A DNA stretch of 64,000 nucleotides from Sphingobacteriales bacterium (GCA_028288165.1 JAQBOG010000009.1:1-64000), one strand, 5' to 3'; numbered from the stretch's first letter, positions 19,401-27,798 are shown. Translations and numbers: made by a program. The notes: generated from the sequence alone by a model not told the origin.

Positions 19401-19838
19401 GAAGTTTTGATTCCGGATGCCTATGTAACTAATATTGCAGAGCGTTATAATTTATATACCGAGCTTTCAAAAATTGAAGATGAAGCTGCTCTCGAACAGT
19501 TTAAACAACAATTAATTGACCGTTTCGGCCCAATACCAGAACCTGTACGGGTTTTAATAAATACTTGGCGGCTGCAATGGCTTGGAAAAGCTATTGGATT
19601 TGAAAAGCTGTCTTTCAAAAAGAATACGTTAAAAGGATATTTTATACCGAACCAGCAATCAGCTTACTTTGAATCAGAGCAGTTTGGCAGGGTTTTGCAG
19701 TATGCGCAAGCCTTCCCCAGACGATGTAATTTGAAAGAAGTTAAAAAGACGCTACGTTTAGCTATTGAATTTATCAGCAACTTAGATGAAGCAATAGAGA
19801 TTTTACAAGAAATTGCAAGCCCTGTAGAAGTGAGTTAA
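16482..19838 (+). CDS. mfd: Transcription-repair coupling factor Mfd
   Basis: SF2 translocase that displaces RNA polymerase stalled at DNA lesions and recruits UvrA. The 1118 residues carry a UvrB-like N-terminal module (for example PGQFSIRGGIVDIFSFS), a CarD-type RNA-polymerase interaction domain (GDYITHIDHGIGKYAGLEKV, about 445) and the helicase core: Walker A GDVGFGKTE (about 588), DEEQ box IIDEEQKFGV (about 687), TATPIPRTL, and QMRGRVGRS. A C-terminal TRCF domain follows. The start is GTG; the upstream A/T-rich leader and protein homology support it. Its TAA stop shares the palindrome TTAA with the stop of the convergent gene (4-bp overlap). Confidence 0.96.
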   Translation: MNIKDILNLYKEDPRVSALANKLNSDPKSRIHLKGLIGSSDAVFAIALYFLQHRNMVFVLPEREEASYFQSDLENLIEKEVLFFPSSFRKAFEFTQPDSGSILQRAEVLNELNHSSEFGQLIVTYPEALAEKVIDREALEKNTLDIATGNKLSIDFINEFLIEYDFERVEFVYEPGQFSIRGGIVDIFSFSHDLPYRIEFFGDFIESIRTFVIEDQLSVEHVKTITIVPNVQSKFLTDHNISLLEYIDRDTVVWFKDVQFSLDIIRDGYKKAVELWKALPAADKQQNPHWIDPKFNFTDDRLIADQLSDFPIIEFGKQFFYFPNETISFEIKPQPSFNKDFNLLIHNIKLNEEQHIQNLIFTDSTKQIERLYSIFDDIDKTVKFTPVHHSLREGFIDHGQKLACYTDHQIFDRYYKYKLKKGYVRSQAITLKELRELKPGDYITHIDHGIGKYAGLEKVEVSGKQQEMIRLVYADNDLLYVNINSLNRISKYSGKDGTVPKMNKLGTDTWEKLKKTTKKKVKDIARDLIKLYAVRKAQTGNAFYPDTYLQTELEASFIYEDTPDQVKATADVKKDMEAPHPMDRLVCGDVGFGKTEIAIRAAFKAVADSKQVAILVPTTILALQHYKTFTSRLADFPCNIDYINRFKTSKQIKETLQKLADGKVDIIIGTHRIVSKDVKFKDLGLLIIDEEQKFGVGVKEKLKQLRSNVDTLTLTATPIPRTLHFSLMGARDLSIISTPPPNRQPVVTELHTFHDKLIKEAVEFEINRNGQMFFIHNRVADLPQLGALIHKLVPKARVGIAHGQLEGDALEDVMLKFVDAEYDVLVATTIIEAGLDIPNANTIIINHAHMFGLSDLHQMRGRVGRSNKKAFCYLLSPPLSTLTNEARKRLSAIEEFSDLGSGFNVAMRDLDIRGSGNLLGAEQSGFIAEIGFEMYHKILDETIQELKDEEFKDLFTHEKPRPFITFTQVDTDLEVLIPDAYVTNIAERYNLYTELSKIEDEAALEQFKQQLIDRFGPIPEPVRVLINTWRLQWLGKAIGFEKLSFKKNTLKGYFIPNQQSAYFESEQFGRVLQYAQAFPRRCNLKEVKKTLRLAIEFISNLDEAIEILQEIASPVEVS

Positions 19839-20668
19839 TTATCTTTTATATCGTAGCTAGAACCCACGATATCGGAAGAACTAAAATTTTTAATTTCTAC
19901 CTGTTTTAGTGAAATGATTTTTCCGCTTTCATTAATAATCATTTCATTCCTTACTTCTGCAGATTCTTGCTTGTTGTACAACTTTTGTTGGTAATTTAAC
20001 TCCACCCAGTACGTTAAAATTACTTCTGAACCATTTCGGTAGAACTTAAGTGACGGTGAAACCAGGTGTTGCTGCAAGTTGTTCATCTTGCGGAAACGTT
20101 TATTGTAGGCATCTTTTATCTGATCAATTGATGGATTTTCTTCGGAATAATAAAGCTCTGTTTTATCAGAAAAATAGTTCGCAAATTCAAAATTTCCAGC
20201 TGATTGCCTGGCATAAAAATCTTCGAGAAACGTACTTAACGATCCTTTAAGTTCCCGATCACTTAATTTTATATGGTGATTTAATCCGATTGGCTCATTA
20301 ACATGAGAAGGTAAAGCGATGGCCTTAGAGGGAAAACTAAATTGGTAGGCGAAAAAGCCCAATATTAATATTGCCAAAACACCAAAAAGTAGTTTTACGG
20401 ATGAAACCTTCTTTTTCGGTTGCAACTTAAGGGACCGTAAAGATTTGGGCCTCCTGTGATGTGATTTATTAAGCGGACGAACGTCTATTTGATCAGCAAT
20501 AAAATCTTCTTTCAGGTTTTTGAACCATGCAGGAGGAGCATTTTTTCCTGAAGTTCCATTTTTTTCATTTGAAGGGGAAACCTCTTCAGCTTCAATATCA
20601 ATAACTAATGGTTGTGGCCTCCCCGTTTTATCATTAGGATTTTCCACATTTCGTAAAAAGTCTTTCAT
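19835..20668 (-). CDS. Single-pass membrane protein with NTF2-like C-terminal domain
   Basis: A 277-residue protein with a polar, probably disordered N-terminus (1-90), one membrane helix (about 91-111, KLLFGVLAILILGFFAYQF) and a C-terminal domain of about 140 residues that looks NTF2-like. That domain matches the one in the next gene upstream over its full length: FLEDFYA, Y-F-S/A-x3-E-x-Y-Y, R-x3-M-x2-L, V-I-L-T-Y-W, E-S-A-E/D-V-R/K-N-E-[MI]-I-I. The pair therefore arose by duplication. Function unknown. Convergent with mfd with a 4-bp overlap of the stops. Confidence 0.65.
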   Translation of the reverse strand: MKDFLRNVENPNDKTGRPQPLVIDIEAEEVSPSNEKNGTSGKNAPPAWFKNLKEDFIADQIDVRPLNKSHHRRPKSLRSLKLQPKKKVSSVKLLFGVLAILILGFFAYQFSFPSKAIALPSHVNEPIGLNHHIKLSDRELKGSLSTFLEDFYARQSAGNFEFANYFSDKTELYYSEENPSIDQIKDAYNKRFRKMNNLQQHLVSPSLKFYRNGSEVILTYWVELNYQQKLYNKQESAEVRNEMIINESGKIISLKQVEIKNFSSSDIVGSSYDIKDN

Positions 20669-20847
20669 ACGTTCCCCGTTATCGTCTGTATAAATGGAAC
20701 CGACATTTGGAGTTATTGTTTAAGAAATTTTAGTTACAAAAGAAGTTATTAAACTAAATAAGGTATGATTTTAAAATAATCTGCTTTTATCATTGATCTG
20801 CTTTTTATTTGCCGCAAGTATTTAAGCAAGATTAACCAAGCGGAAAC

Positions 20848-21915
20848 TTATTGGTCTATTACCTGAAATGTAATGGGCAAAGTAAAAGAAGCCCTTACGG
20901 GATGTCCGCCAACGCTTCCTGGTTTCCATGGCGGGCTAGCTTTTAATACTTTTATTGCTTCTTCATCACATCCTGAGCCAATTCCCTTAATTATTTTGAG
21001 ATCTGTCAAGCTTCCGTTTTTCTCCACAATAAAGGAAATAAAAACCTTTCCTGTTACTTTATCTTCTGTAGCCTTTACAGGATATTTAAGATTAGATGCG
21101 ATAAAATTTCCAAGTGCTTTTTGCCCCCCAGAAAATTCCGGTGACGTTTCGACCGTGCCTAAATCATATATCTTACTATCAGATTCAAGTGTTGTAGGAG
21201 AGGACGTTGGGCTAGTTGCTGTCGTAGATGGAGGAACCAAAGGCCCATCATATCCAGTATCTTCTCCTCCTAAAGTATCTGCACTTCTATCAACATAAAA
21301 AGACGTCAAATTTTTGGTATCTACTTCCCGAAAGGAAACTATTTTACCTTCTTTATCAATGATAATTTCATTCTTAACATCTGCCGACTCTTCCGTACTG
21401 CTAAATGTTTTAAAATATTTAACCTGTGTCCAGTAGGTTACAATCAATTGTTCATCATTTCGCACGAAATCTAAAGAAGACACAATCCAGTTAAGATCCA
21501 GATGTTGCATATCCTGAAGCCGCCTTTTGTGGATTTGTTTTAACCGATCGTATGTTAGATTATGAAAATTATAGTAAGTTTCGGTGATGCTGGCAAAATA
21601 GCTAGGCGGATCAAAGTAACCGTCCCGTTGATCCCTGTAAAAGGCATCCACGAACTTAATAAGTGACGATTTAACTTTCTCATCACTCATTTCGGAGTTT
21701 TTATTTAATAAAGCTTCCTCTTGATTCCCGTTTAAAGCAATGGTTTCATCTTTCCCAGAAAAAAGTGTGCTAATATCATCTACATAAAAGGTTAAATAGC
21801 CCATCACCATCACAATGAGGCCTAAGGCTATACTCATGTATAACAGTGACCTATCTTTTTTCACCACTATACCCGAATCAGTTTCTCCCTCCTTAAAAGT
21901 ATTCTGATTTGCCAT
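20848..21915 (-). CDS. NTF2-like membrane protein fused to a TonB C-terminal domain
   Basis: A 355-residue protein: one membrane helix (about 24-44), an NTF2-like domain (about 75-205) homologous to that of the neighbouring gene, a Pro/Thr/Ser-rich linker (about 220-245) and a TonB C-terminal domain (about 262-355; GNFIASNLKYPVKA, VTGKVFISFIVEKNGSLTD, WKPGSVGGHPVRASFTLPI). TonB domains contact the TonB box of outer-membrane receptors. An NTF2-like module inserted between the membrane anchor and TonB is unusual. No ExbB/ExbD genes are nearby, and the membrane helix lacks an obvious ExbB-contact S-x3-H motif, so energy transduction is not assured. Confidence 0.78.
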   Translation of the reverse strand: MANQNTFKEGETDSGIVVKKDRSLLYMSIALGLIVMVMGYLTFYVDDISTLFSGKDETIALNGNQEEALLNKNSEMSDEKVKSSLIKFVDAFYRDQRDGYFDPPSYFASITETYYNFHNLTYDRLKQIHKRRLQDMQHLDLNWIVSSLDFVRNDEQLIVTYWTQVKYFKTFSSTEESADVKNEIIIDKEGKIVSFREVDTKNLTSFYVDRSADTLGGEDTGYDGPLVPPSTTATSPTSSPTTLESDSKIYDLGTVETSPEFSGGQKALGNFIASNLKYPVKATEDKVTGKVFISFIVEKNGSLTDLKIIKGIGSGCDEEAIKVLKASPPWKPGSVGGHPVRASFTLPITFQVIDQ

Positions 21916-21957
21916 TGATCAATTATTCTTTCTCTATAAACGCTTTAGTACGATTCT

Positions 21958-22758
21958 CTATTCTACAAATTGTAAAAAAACATAAACTAATGGAGCGGCT
22001 AAAAGCAATCCATCAAACCTGTCTAATAAGCCTCCATGCCCTGGCAATAAAGTGCCCGAATCTTTCGTGTTGTGACTCCTCTTAAGCATTGATTCTGTTA
22101 AATCACCCAATGATCCGGCTACAACTATGATTAAGGATATAGCCATCCAATAAATAAGCACCAATTCATGAAAATATAGGCTTATTATAACAGAGGCCAC
22201 TAAACTCGTAAAAAGGCCGCCAACAAAACCTTCCCACGACTTTTTTGGAGAATGCCTTTCGAATAATTTATGCTTACCGAACTTTATTCCAAAAATGTAT
22301 GCACCAGTATCACTAGACCATAACAGAATTAAGAACGCTAGCGGATAATGTGAATTATAATTCCCATCAGTAAATGCCATACCGTAAAAAAAGCAAAATG
22401 GTAAACCAGCAAACATTACCCCAAAAAGGGTATAAGCGATGTTATGAAAGGGATTTGAATGCTTTCTGTATAATTCTGCAATAATTATTAAAATAGTAAC
22501 AGGTACACCAAGCAAAATGTTTTTGAAAGGCATGCCCATCATCAAATTCAAGCTCAAAGGAAGATAAATGCAAATGATCAACGCCAATCCCCAACGCTTT
22601 TGGGGTTTAACGGTATCGGTAGTAACCATTCTATAAAATTCTTCTACACAAAGGACACTTAGAATCAAAAAGAAAAGAGTAAAAGCATAGTTACTTAATA
22701 ACACTGATGCCAGCATAACACCAACAAAAAAGAATCCGGTTATGGCACGAGTTTTCAT
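21958..22758 (-). CDS. cdsA: Phosphatidate cytidylyltransferase
   Basis: Makes CDP-diacylglycerol from CTP and phosphatidic acid, the branch point for membrane phospholipids. A polytopic protein of 266 residues with the CDS signature near the C-terminus: GSLGDLTESMLKRSHNTKDS then LLPGHGGLLDRFDGLL, where the Asp residues bind Mg2+. The cytoplasmic segment KKSWEGFVGGLF is also conserved. It is preceded by a short repeat-rich gap (22759-22848) and the DUF2007/CPBP gene pair on the same strand; a link to lipid metabolism for those genes is not shown. Confidence 0.95.
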   Translation of the reverse strand: MKTRAITGFFFVGVMLASVLLSNYAFTLFFLILSVLCVEEFYRMVTTDTVKPQKRWGLALIICIYLPLSLNLMMGMPFKNILLGVPVTILIIIAELYRKHSNPFHNIAYTLFGVMFAGLPFCFFYGMAFTDGNYNSHYPLAFLILLWSSDTGAYIFGIKFGKHKLFERHSPKKSWEGFVGGLFTSLVASVIISLYFHELVLIYWMAISLIIVVAGSLGDLTESMLKRSHNTKDSGTLLPGHGGLLDRFDGLLLAAPLVYVFLQFVE

Positions 22759-22764
22759 TGGTTA

Positions 22765-22838
22765 CTAGTATTGAGTAATGAGGACTGAGTATTGAGTATT
22801 GGTATCAAGTAGTTGGTATTAAGTATCAAGTAAAAGTT
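22765..22838. repeat. Short-period direct repeats upstream of cdsA
   Basis: Tandem imperfect copies of a 7-10 base unit (AGTATTGAGTA, GAGTATTGAGTATTGG, GTATTAAGTATCAAGTA). Composition is biased to A, G and T on the plus strand. The similar stretch at 15021-15060 suggests a general slippage-prone intergenic sequence type. Confidence 0.55.
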
Positions 22839-22848
22839 ATCTAATGGT

Positions 22849-23052
22849 TTACAAATCATTAGATAATATTAATTCTGTTGCGTGGCTAAAATTATCATGA
22901 TGTACAAAAATTTCCACCTGGCCGATATTATAGGGAAATCCTCGTTTATCTATTAAAACTGCCTCTACACCGTTATCTAGCAATACTTGCCTAACAATTT
23001 CCGTTTTAAAAAAGTCGGTTGAATAATAAATTTTACTCCAATCTTTTTCCAT
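22849..23052 (-). CDS. DUF2007-type putative signal-transducing protein
   Basis: A 67-residue protein of the DUF2007 family (PII-like fold). Family features are the N-terminal YYSTDFFKTEIVRQVLLDNG, the middle VLIDKRGFPYNIGQVEIFV and a short helical end. Homologues are annotated as putative signal-transducing proteins without experimental backing. The start overlaps the 3' end of the CPBP protease gene by 20 bp, which supports co-translation. Confidence 0.75.
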   Translation of the reverse strand: MEKDWSKIYYSTDFFKTEIVRQVLLDNGVEAVLIDKRGFPYNIGQVEIFVHHDNFSHATELILSNDL

Positions 23053-23974
23053 CTATATTTTTATCTACGTGGCTATTTGCTGCTACTTTATAGAAAAGCC
23101 AAATTAAAACCGCTGTACCTACAAAACTAATTAAATATATGTATGATGGTGATGGAGTACCGACTTCCAGATTATCAAGAGGAATTCCTTTTCGCTGGTA
23201 CACATAGGCAGTTACCACTGCTGTTCCATTATTTACAAAATGAGCCAGAATGGGCAGCCAAATGCTTTTACTCCAGAAAAATAGGTATCCGAATAATGCT
23301 CCAAGCAACATTCTGGGGATAAAACCATAAAATTGAATATGTATAGCACTAAATATGATTGCTGTTAGCCAAATAGCCATGTGATGATTTCCAAACATCT
23401 TACCGAAAATCTTTTGTAAGCATGCTCTAAAAGTAAGCTCTTCACCAACCGCCGGAATAATTGCTAGCATGAATAAATTAAGAGCCAAAACGGGGATCGT
23501 TTTCATATCCAGCAATTGCATGGTTAGCTTTGCCATTTCGTCTTCCTTGTTTTTCATCCAAATTTCCAGTCCTTTTAAAAATTCCGGCAATTTCATTGCT
23601 CTGTTTAATTCTACGCTGTACTCTAATAAAGGCGCTGAAGCAAACATCAACAGAAAGGTAATCGCAACAAGCAAAAATGGAAAAGCAGCATTTAACTTCA
23701 AATAGCCTAGCCAATTTTTACTTTCAATCCGGGCAAATACTAGTGCAGGAATGATAAACATCCCGATAGAAGTGCTTATTTGAAATATTTTTAAAAAGTT
23801 GATACTGCCAATCGCCTTTCCAGTTGCTATATCTAAAACTGGATTTAAGCCGTAGAGAGTGACGCTAACAGCCAGAGCAATGAGTGAAAAAATAACTACG
23901 CCGGCAATGATTAATAGTAAGAGTATAAGAAGGGAAGTGAAAGGATGACGCTCGCTTGACCGGTATTGAGCCAT
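23033..23974 (-). CDS. CPBP family intramembrane metalloprotease
   Basis: A polytopic membrane protein of 313 residues from the CPBP (CAAX protease and bacteriocin-processing, Abi) family. The catalytic motifs are present: E178-E179-x3-R183 in VGEELTFRACLQ, a His in FSAIHIQFYGFIPR (H212), and HFVNN near residue 254. About eight hydrophobic segments are visible. Family members cleave prenylated or other membrane substrates; the substrate here is unknown. It heads a two-gene unit with the DUF2007 protein and is divergent from dusB with 64 bp between the starts. Confidence 0.85.
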   Translation of the reverse strand: MAQYRSSERHPFTSLLILLLLIIAGVVIFSLIALAVSVTLYGLNPVLDIATGKAIGSINFLKIFQISTSIGMFIIPALVFARIESKNWLGYLKLNAAFPFLLVAITFLLMFASAPLLEYSVELNRAMKLPEFLKGLEIWMKNKEDEMAKLTMQLLDMKTIPVLALNLFMLAIIPAVGEELTFRACLQKIFGKMFGNHHMAIWLTAIIFSAIHIQFYGFIPRMLLGALFGYLFFWSKSIWLPILAHFVNNGTAVVTAYVYQRKGIPLDNLEVGTPSPSYIYLISFVGTAVLIWLFYKVAANSHVDKNIDGKRLE

Positions 23975-23990
23975 GATATATAATTATTTG

Positions 23991-23998
23991 TAATTTTG
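23991..23998 (+). promoter_or_regulatory. Candidate -7 promoter box for dusB
   Basis: TAATTTTG fits the Bacteroidota -7 consensus TAnnTTTG and lies 41 bp before the dusB start, in the divergent gap with the CPBP gene. A convincing -33 element was not identified. Confidence 0.35.
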
Positions 23999-24038
23999 CG
24001 TTTTAATGCGCAGATGTATTATGCGATGAAGATAGCTA

Positions 24039-25031
24039 ATGTCAGTTAAGATTGGAAATATAGATTTAGGTGAGTTCCCGTTATTGCTGGCACCAATGGA
24101 AGATGTGAGCGATCCACCTTTTCGCTATGTGTGTAAGCAAAATGGTGCTGATATGATGTATACCGAGTTTATTTCTTCAGAAGGGTTAATCCGTGATGCA
24201 GCAAAAAGCCGTCAGAAACTGGATATTTTTGAATATGAACGACCTATCGGAATTCAAATATTTGGCAGTGATATCGAAAGTATGCGAGAGGCAACGCGGA
24301 TAGCAACCGTTGTTGAACCAGATTTGATTGATATAAATTACGGTTGTCCTGTTAAAAATGTGGCCTGTAGAGGTGCGGGTGCAAGCCTTTTACAGGATAT
24401 TGACAAAATGGTTAAAATGACCAAGGCAGTTGTTGAATCAACTCATTTGCCTGTTACTGTTAAAACTCGTTTGGGTTGGGATGATAACACTAAAAATGTG
24501 TGTGAAGTTGCTGAACGGTTACAAGATATTGGAATTAAAGCCTTAACCATTCATGGCCGAACCCGTGCACAAATGTATAAGGGAAGTGCAGATTGGTCTC
24601 TTATCCGTGAAATTAAACGCAACCCTCATATTTCTATCCCAATATTCGGTAACGGTGATGTAGATTCTGTTGAAAAAGCAGCCGATTGGCGTTTAGAATA
24701 CGAAGTGGATGGGATTATGGTTGGTCGTGCGGCCATTGGCTACCCCTGGATATTTAGAGAAATTAAACACTTTTTTAAAACTGGGGAACATTTACCCGGG
24801 CCAACGTTGGCTGAACGGATTGAGGTATGCCGTACCCATTTAGAGAAATCTGTGGAGTGGAAAGGTGACAAAACGGGTATATTTGAAATGAGGCGTCATT
24901 ACTCAAATTACTTTAAAGGAATACCGAATTTTAAAGAGTATCGCATGAAATTGGTATCCTTAGAAAACATTCATGACATTAAATCAGTTCTTTTAGAAAT
25001 AGGAGAGCACTTCGAACCTGTAATGGTTTGA
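24039..25031 (+). CDS. dusB: tRNA-dihydrouridine synthase
   Basis: Flavin enzyme that reduces uridine to dihydrouridine in tRNA D-loops. FMN-binding start LLAPMEDVSDPPFRYVC, the catalytic cysteine in DINYGCPVKNVACRGAGASL, and the phosphate-binding region GRTRAQMYKGSADW and FGNGDVDS...GIMVGRAAIGYPWIF are all present. The 330-residue length and motif pattern fit the DusB subgroup. It is followed 45 bp later by apaG and the two probably form one transcript ending at the hairpin at 25480. Confidence 0.93.
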   Translation: MSVKIGNIDLGEFPLLLAPMEDVSDPPFRYVCKQNGADMMYTEFISSEGLIRDAAKSRQKLDIFEYERPIGIQIFGSDIESMREATRIATVVEPDLIDINYGCPVKNVACRGAGASLLQDIDKMVKMTKAVVESTHLPVTVKTRLGWDDNTKNVCEVAERLQDIGIKALTIHGRTRAQMYKGSADWSLIREIKRNPHISIPIFGNGDVDSVEKAADWRLEYEVDGIMVGRAAIGYPWIFREIKHFFKTGEHLPGPTLAERIEVCRTHLEKSVEWKGDKTGIFEMRRHYSNYFKGIPNFKEYRMKLVSLENIHDIKSVLLEIGEHFEPVMV

Positions 25032-25076
25032 TTCTTGTATTATAAAATTATATTGGTAACAGATTAAATTATTTTT

Positions 25077-25463
25077 ATGGTAACCAAAATTACAGAAGGC
25101 GTAAAAGTATCAGTAGAAACTATCTACCAACCTGAATATTCTAATCCGGCAAATGAGCACTTTATGTTTGCTTATAAGGTAAATATCGAAAATTTAAGTG
25201 AGTATACCGTTCAATTGCTAAATCGCCATTGGGTTATATTTGATTCAAATGGAGCACATCGTGATGTAGCAGGAGAAGGTGTTGTAGGAGAACAGCCGGT
25301 TATTGAACCTGGCGATAACCATGAATATGTTTCAGGTTGTAATTTAAAAACAGACATGGGTAACATGAAAGGAACTTATGAAATGAAAAGAATTGTTGAT
25401 GATGAACGTTTCCTCGTTAACATTCCAGAATTTTATTTGATAGCTCCTTATAAAATGAATTAA
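25077..25463 (+). CDS. apaG: ApaG protein
   Basis: A 128-residue single-domain protein of the ApaG family (fibronectin III-like fold). Motifs: HFMFAYKVNIENLSEYTVQL, LNRHWVIFDSNG, VGEQPVIEPGDNHEY, and the C-terminal IPEFYLIAPYKMN. In enterobacteria ApaG is tied to Co2+ resistance and Mg2+ efflux by genetics only; its molecular role is not settled. It follows dusB and precedes a strong bidirectional terminator. Confidence 0.93.
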   Translation: MVTKITEGVKVSVETIYQPEYSNPANEHFMFAYKVNIENLSEYTVQLLNRHWVIFDSNGAHRDVAGEGVVGEQPVIEPGDNHEYVSGCNLKTDMGNMKGTYEMKRIVDDERFLVNIPEFYLIAPYKMN

Positions 25464-25479
25464 AACATTTTTATGCATT

Positions 25480-25513
25480 AAAAAGCCCTTTCAGAATTTG
25501 AAAGGGCTTTTTT
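25480..25513. terminator. Bidirectional terminator between apaG and the zinc peptidase gene
   Basis: A perfect stem AAAAAGCCCTTTC / GAAAGGGCTTTTT with a 7-nt loop. Runs of A on the left and T on the right make it work as a rho-independent terminator in both directions, as fits its place between two convergent genes. Confidence 0.9.
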
Positions 25514-25528
25514 GTAAACTAACCTTTA

Positions 25529-26215
25529 TTAGTTTCTTCTGTTTACCAGCATACTAGCATAGTAAACCAGTGTTGCTAATGAACCTAAAGCAGCAACCAC
25601 ATAAGTCATCGCGGCCCACCATAAAGCATCTTTCGCTTGAGAATGTTCTACATTGGTTTGCATAATTCCCTTGTTGGTTTGTAGCCAAGCTAATGCTCGT
25701 CTACTAGCATCAAACTCTACCGGCAAAGTAATAAAGCTGAATAAGGTAACGACTGCTAATGCAATTACACCAATTAATAAAACTAACGGATTACCTGAAA
25801 AAGCTAATAACAGTATACCGATCATTAATGTCCATTGAACTAGTTTAGAAGCCAGATTAACAGCAGGAACTACTGCAGATCTAAACTGTAGCCAAGTATA
25901 TGCCCGAGCATGTTGTACCGCATGCCCAACTTCGTGTGAAGCAACTGCCGCTGCTGCTACGCTTCGTCCGTGGTAAACATCCGGGCTTAAATTCACCGTT
26001 TTATTTGCTGGATTGTAATGATCAGATAGCTGACCTTCTGCAGAAATTATATTCACATCATATATTCCGTTATCGTGAAGCATTCTTTCAGCCACATCTC
26101 GGCCATTCAATCCAGATGCTAAAGGCATCTCCGAGTATTTTTTAAACTTACTTTTAAAACGCCATTGCACGATGAAACTAACCAGTGCAATTACAATCAT
26201 TAATATAAATCCCAT
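25529..26215 (-). CDS. YugP-type zinc metallopeptidase
   Basis: Membrane-bound neutral zinc metallopeptidase of the YugP family, 228 residues. The zinc site is H94-E-x2-H98 in ASHEVGHAVQHARAY. An N-terminal helix (1-17) and three further hydrophobic segments in the C-terminal half (about 118-130, 140-165, 200-222) anchor it. The conserved NLSPDVYHGRSVAA lies just before the active site. The substrate is unknown. It is convergent with apaG and divergent from the FAD oxidoreductase gene. Confidence 0.88.
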   Translation of the reverse strand: MGFILMIVIALVSFIVQWRFKSKFKKYSEMPLASGLNGRDVAERMLHDNGIYDVNIISAEGQLSDHYNPANKTVNLSPDVYHGRSVAAAAVASHEVGHAVQHARAYTWLQFRSAVVPAVNLASKLVQWTLMIGILLLAFSGNPLVLLIGVIALAVVTLFSFITLPVEFDASRRALAWLQTNKGIMQTNVEHSQAKDALWWAAMTYVVAALGSLATLVYYASMLVNRRN

Positions 26216-26289
26216 TTTACTTTTTTTGAATATTGTATTTCAAAAAGTATTCCTAATAGCGATATTACGCCAACCTTCACTTCTCGCAT

Positions 26290-27432
26290 ATGTCATCAAA
26301 TTATTCTTACTGGGAACTAACCTCCTTTTTATCAGGGTATGATGTATTAGTGATCGGAAGTGGCTTGGTTGGCCTAAGTGCTGCTTTACATCTGAAACAA
26401 ACTGATAAATCACTAAAAATTGGTGTTCTTGAAGCTGGATTTTTACCCAGCGGCGCAAGTACTAAAAATGCCGGATTTGCTTGTTTTGCAGGCATTTCTG
26501 AAGCTTTGGATGAATTAGAGACTTGCTCAGAAAGTGATCTTGTTAAAATCATAGAAATGCGATGGAAGGGATTTTTAAAGCTCAGAAAAAGACTAGGCGA
26601 TAAAGCAATTGATTTTGTTCAGTCTGCAGGATATGACTTATTCAGTAAAGATCAGAATGAACGAGCCGAATTATGCATTTCAAGAATCAATTACTTTAAT
26701 AATATTACAAAAGAGATTACCGGAATACCTGACAATTTTTCAGTCGCAAATAAAAAAATAAAATATTTTGGCTTTAATAATATAACCAATATTATTAAAA
26801 ATAAGTCTGAAGGACAGATAGATACTGGTAAAATGATGCAAGCCTTAATTCAGAAGGTTCAGTCACTCGGAGTTCAAATTTTCAATAATTGTGCTGTTTT
26901 AGATATCGTGCAAAAAAGCAACATTCAAGTAATTAAAACTACTCAAGGGAATTTTACCTCCCGGAAGGTAATTATTGCTACGAATGCATTTTCAAAACAG
27001 ATTTTACCAGAGCTTGATATCATTCCTGGAAGAGGACAGGTGCTCATAACAGAACGAATAGAAAACTTAAAAGTTAACGGTGCTTTTCATTACGACAAGG
27101 GTTTTTATTATTTCCGAAATATCAATAACCGGATACTTTTAGGCGGCGGCCGCAACATCAATTTTAAAGCGGAAGAAACTACAGAGGTCGGACTTACATC
27201 AATCGTTCAAGAATCGCTGGAAAAACTGCTTTATGATGTTATTCTCCCACAACAAAAAGTAAAAATTGAACACCGTTGGAGTGGTATTATGGCTTTTGGC
27301 AATGAATTAAAGCCGATAATAAAAGAAGTGAAGCCAAATTTATTTTGTGCTGTACGTTGTAATGGAATGGGGATAGCGATGGGTAGCTTAGTAGGTGAAG
27401 AAGTGGCGAACTTAGCGCTTTCGAATCTTTAA
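26290..27432 (+). CDS. FAD-dependent oxidoreductase (DAO family)
   Basis: A 380-residue flavoprotein of the D-amino-acid-oxidase/glycine-oxidase fold. The dinucleotide-binding site is VIGSGLVGLSAALHL at about residues 20-34, preceded by about 20 extra residues. Other FAD-contact segments are the acidic strand end GVLEAG and, near the C-terminus, FCAVRCNGMGIAMGSLVGEEVA. HRWSGIMAFGNELKPII resembles the substrate-side strand of this family. The substrate cannot be told from sequence. The end overlaps the convergent DUF1801 gene by 21 bp. Confidence 0.82.
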   Translation: MSSNYSYWELTSFLSGYDVLVIGSGLVGLSAALHLKQTDKSLKIGVLEAGFLPSGASTKNAGFACFAGISEALDELETCSESDLVKIIEMRWKGFLKLRKRLGDKAIDFVQSAGYDLFSKDQNERAELCISRINYFNNITKEITGIPDNFSVANKKIKYFGFNNITNIIKNKSEGQIDTGKMMQALIQKVQSLGVQIFNNCAVLDIVQKSNIQVIKTTQGNFTSRKVIIATNAFSKQILPELDIIPGRGQVLITERIENLKVNGAFHYDKGFYYFRNINNRILLGGGRNINFKAEETTEVGLTSIVQESLEKLLYDVILPQQKVKIEHRWSGIMAFGNELKPIIKEVKPNLFCAVRCNGMGIAMGSLVGEEVANLALSNL

Positions 27433-27798
27433 AAAATTACGTGTTTTGGTTCTGTTTATTTCTACGGCTTGCTTCAAAAAAGCTACAATGATCTCTTCGT
27501 TTAAATCGTCAATAGTTTGGAACAATAACTTTCTAATCTGTGACGTATCGGTGTTAAATATCCCATATTCATCTTGCATCGATGCCCCTTCAATGAATCC
27601 TAAAACTACCTTATTTGACTTTTTCTCTTTATTTATATAACAAAGCAACCCCTTCCATGAATAACAAGGTATTCGCCATTTGATATTTTCTTCAATCTCC
27701 GGAACATGATGAAAAACCATATCTCTCAATACCTCCATCACTAATATTGAATCTTGGTCAAACTCATAAATGTATCTGTCAACTGCTGGACTTCGCAT
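27412..27798 (-). CDS. DUF1801 (YdhG-like) protein
   Basis: A 128-residue single-domain protein of the DUF1801/YdhG group: SPAVDRYIYEFDQ at the start, HHVPEIEENIKWRIPCYSWK in the middle and a Lys/Arg-rich end (TKTRNFLKIRKR). Related frataxin-like-fold proteins have no clear function in most bacteria. The end overlaps the convergent FAD oxidoreductase by 21 bp; the start is 36 bp from that of the divergent rmuC gene. Confidence 0.75.
   Translation of the reverse strand: MRSPAVDRYIYEFDQDSILVMEVLRDMVFHHVPEIEENIKWRIPCYSWKGLLCYINKEKKSNKVVLGFIEGASMQDEYGIFNTDTSQIRKLLFQTIDDLNEEIIVAFLKQAVEINRTKTRNFLKIRKR

Noticed and set aside
22765-22838. CRISPR-like array
   Set aside because: The repeat unit is only about 7-10 bases, imperfect and without spacers; it is slippage-type sequence.
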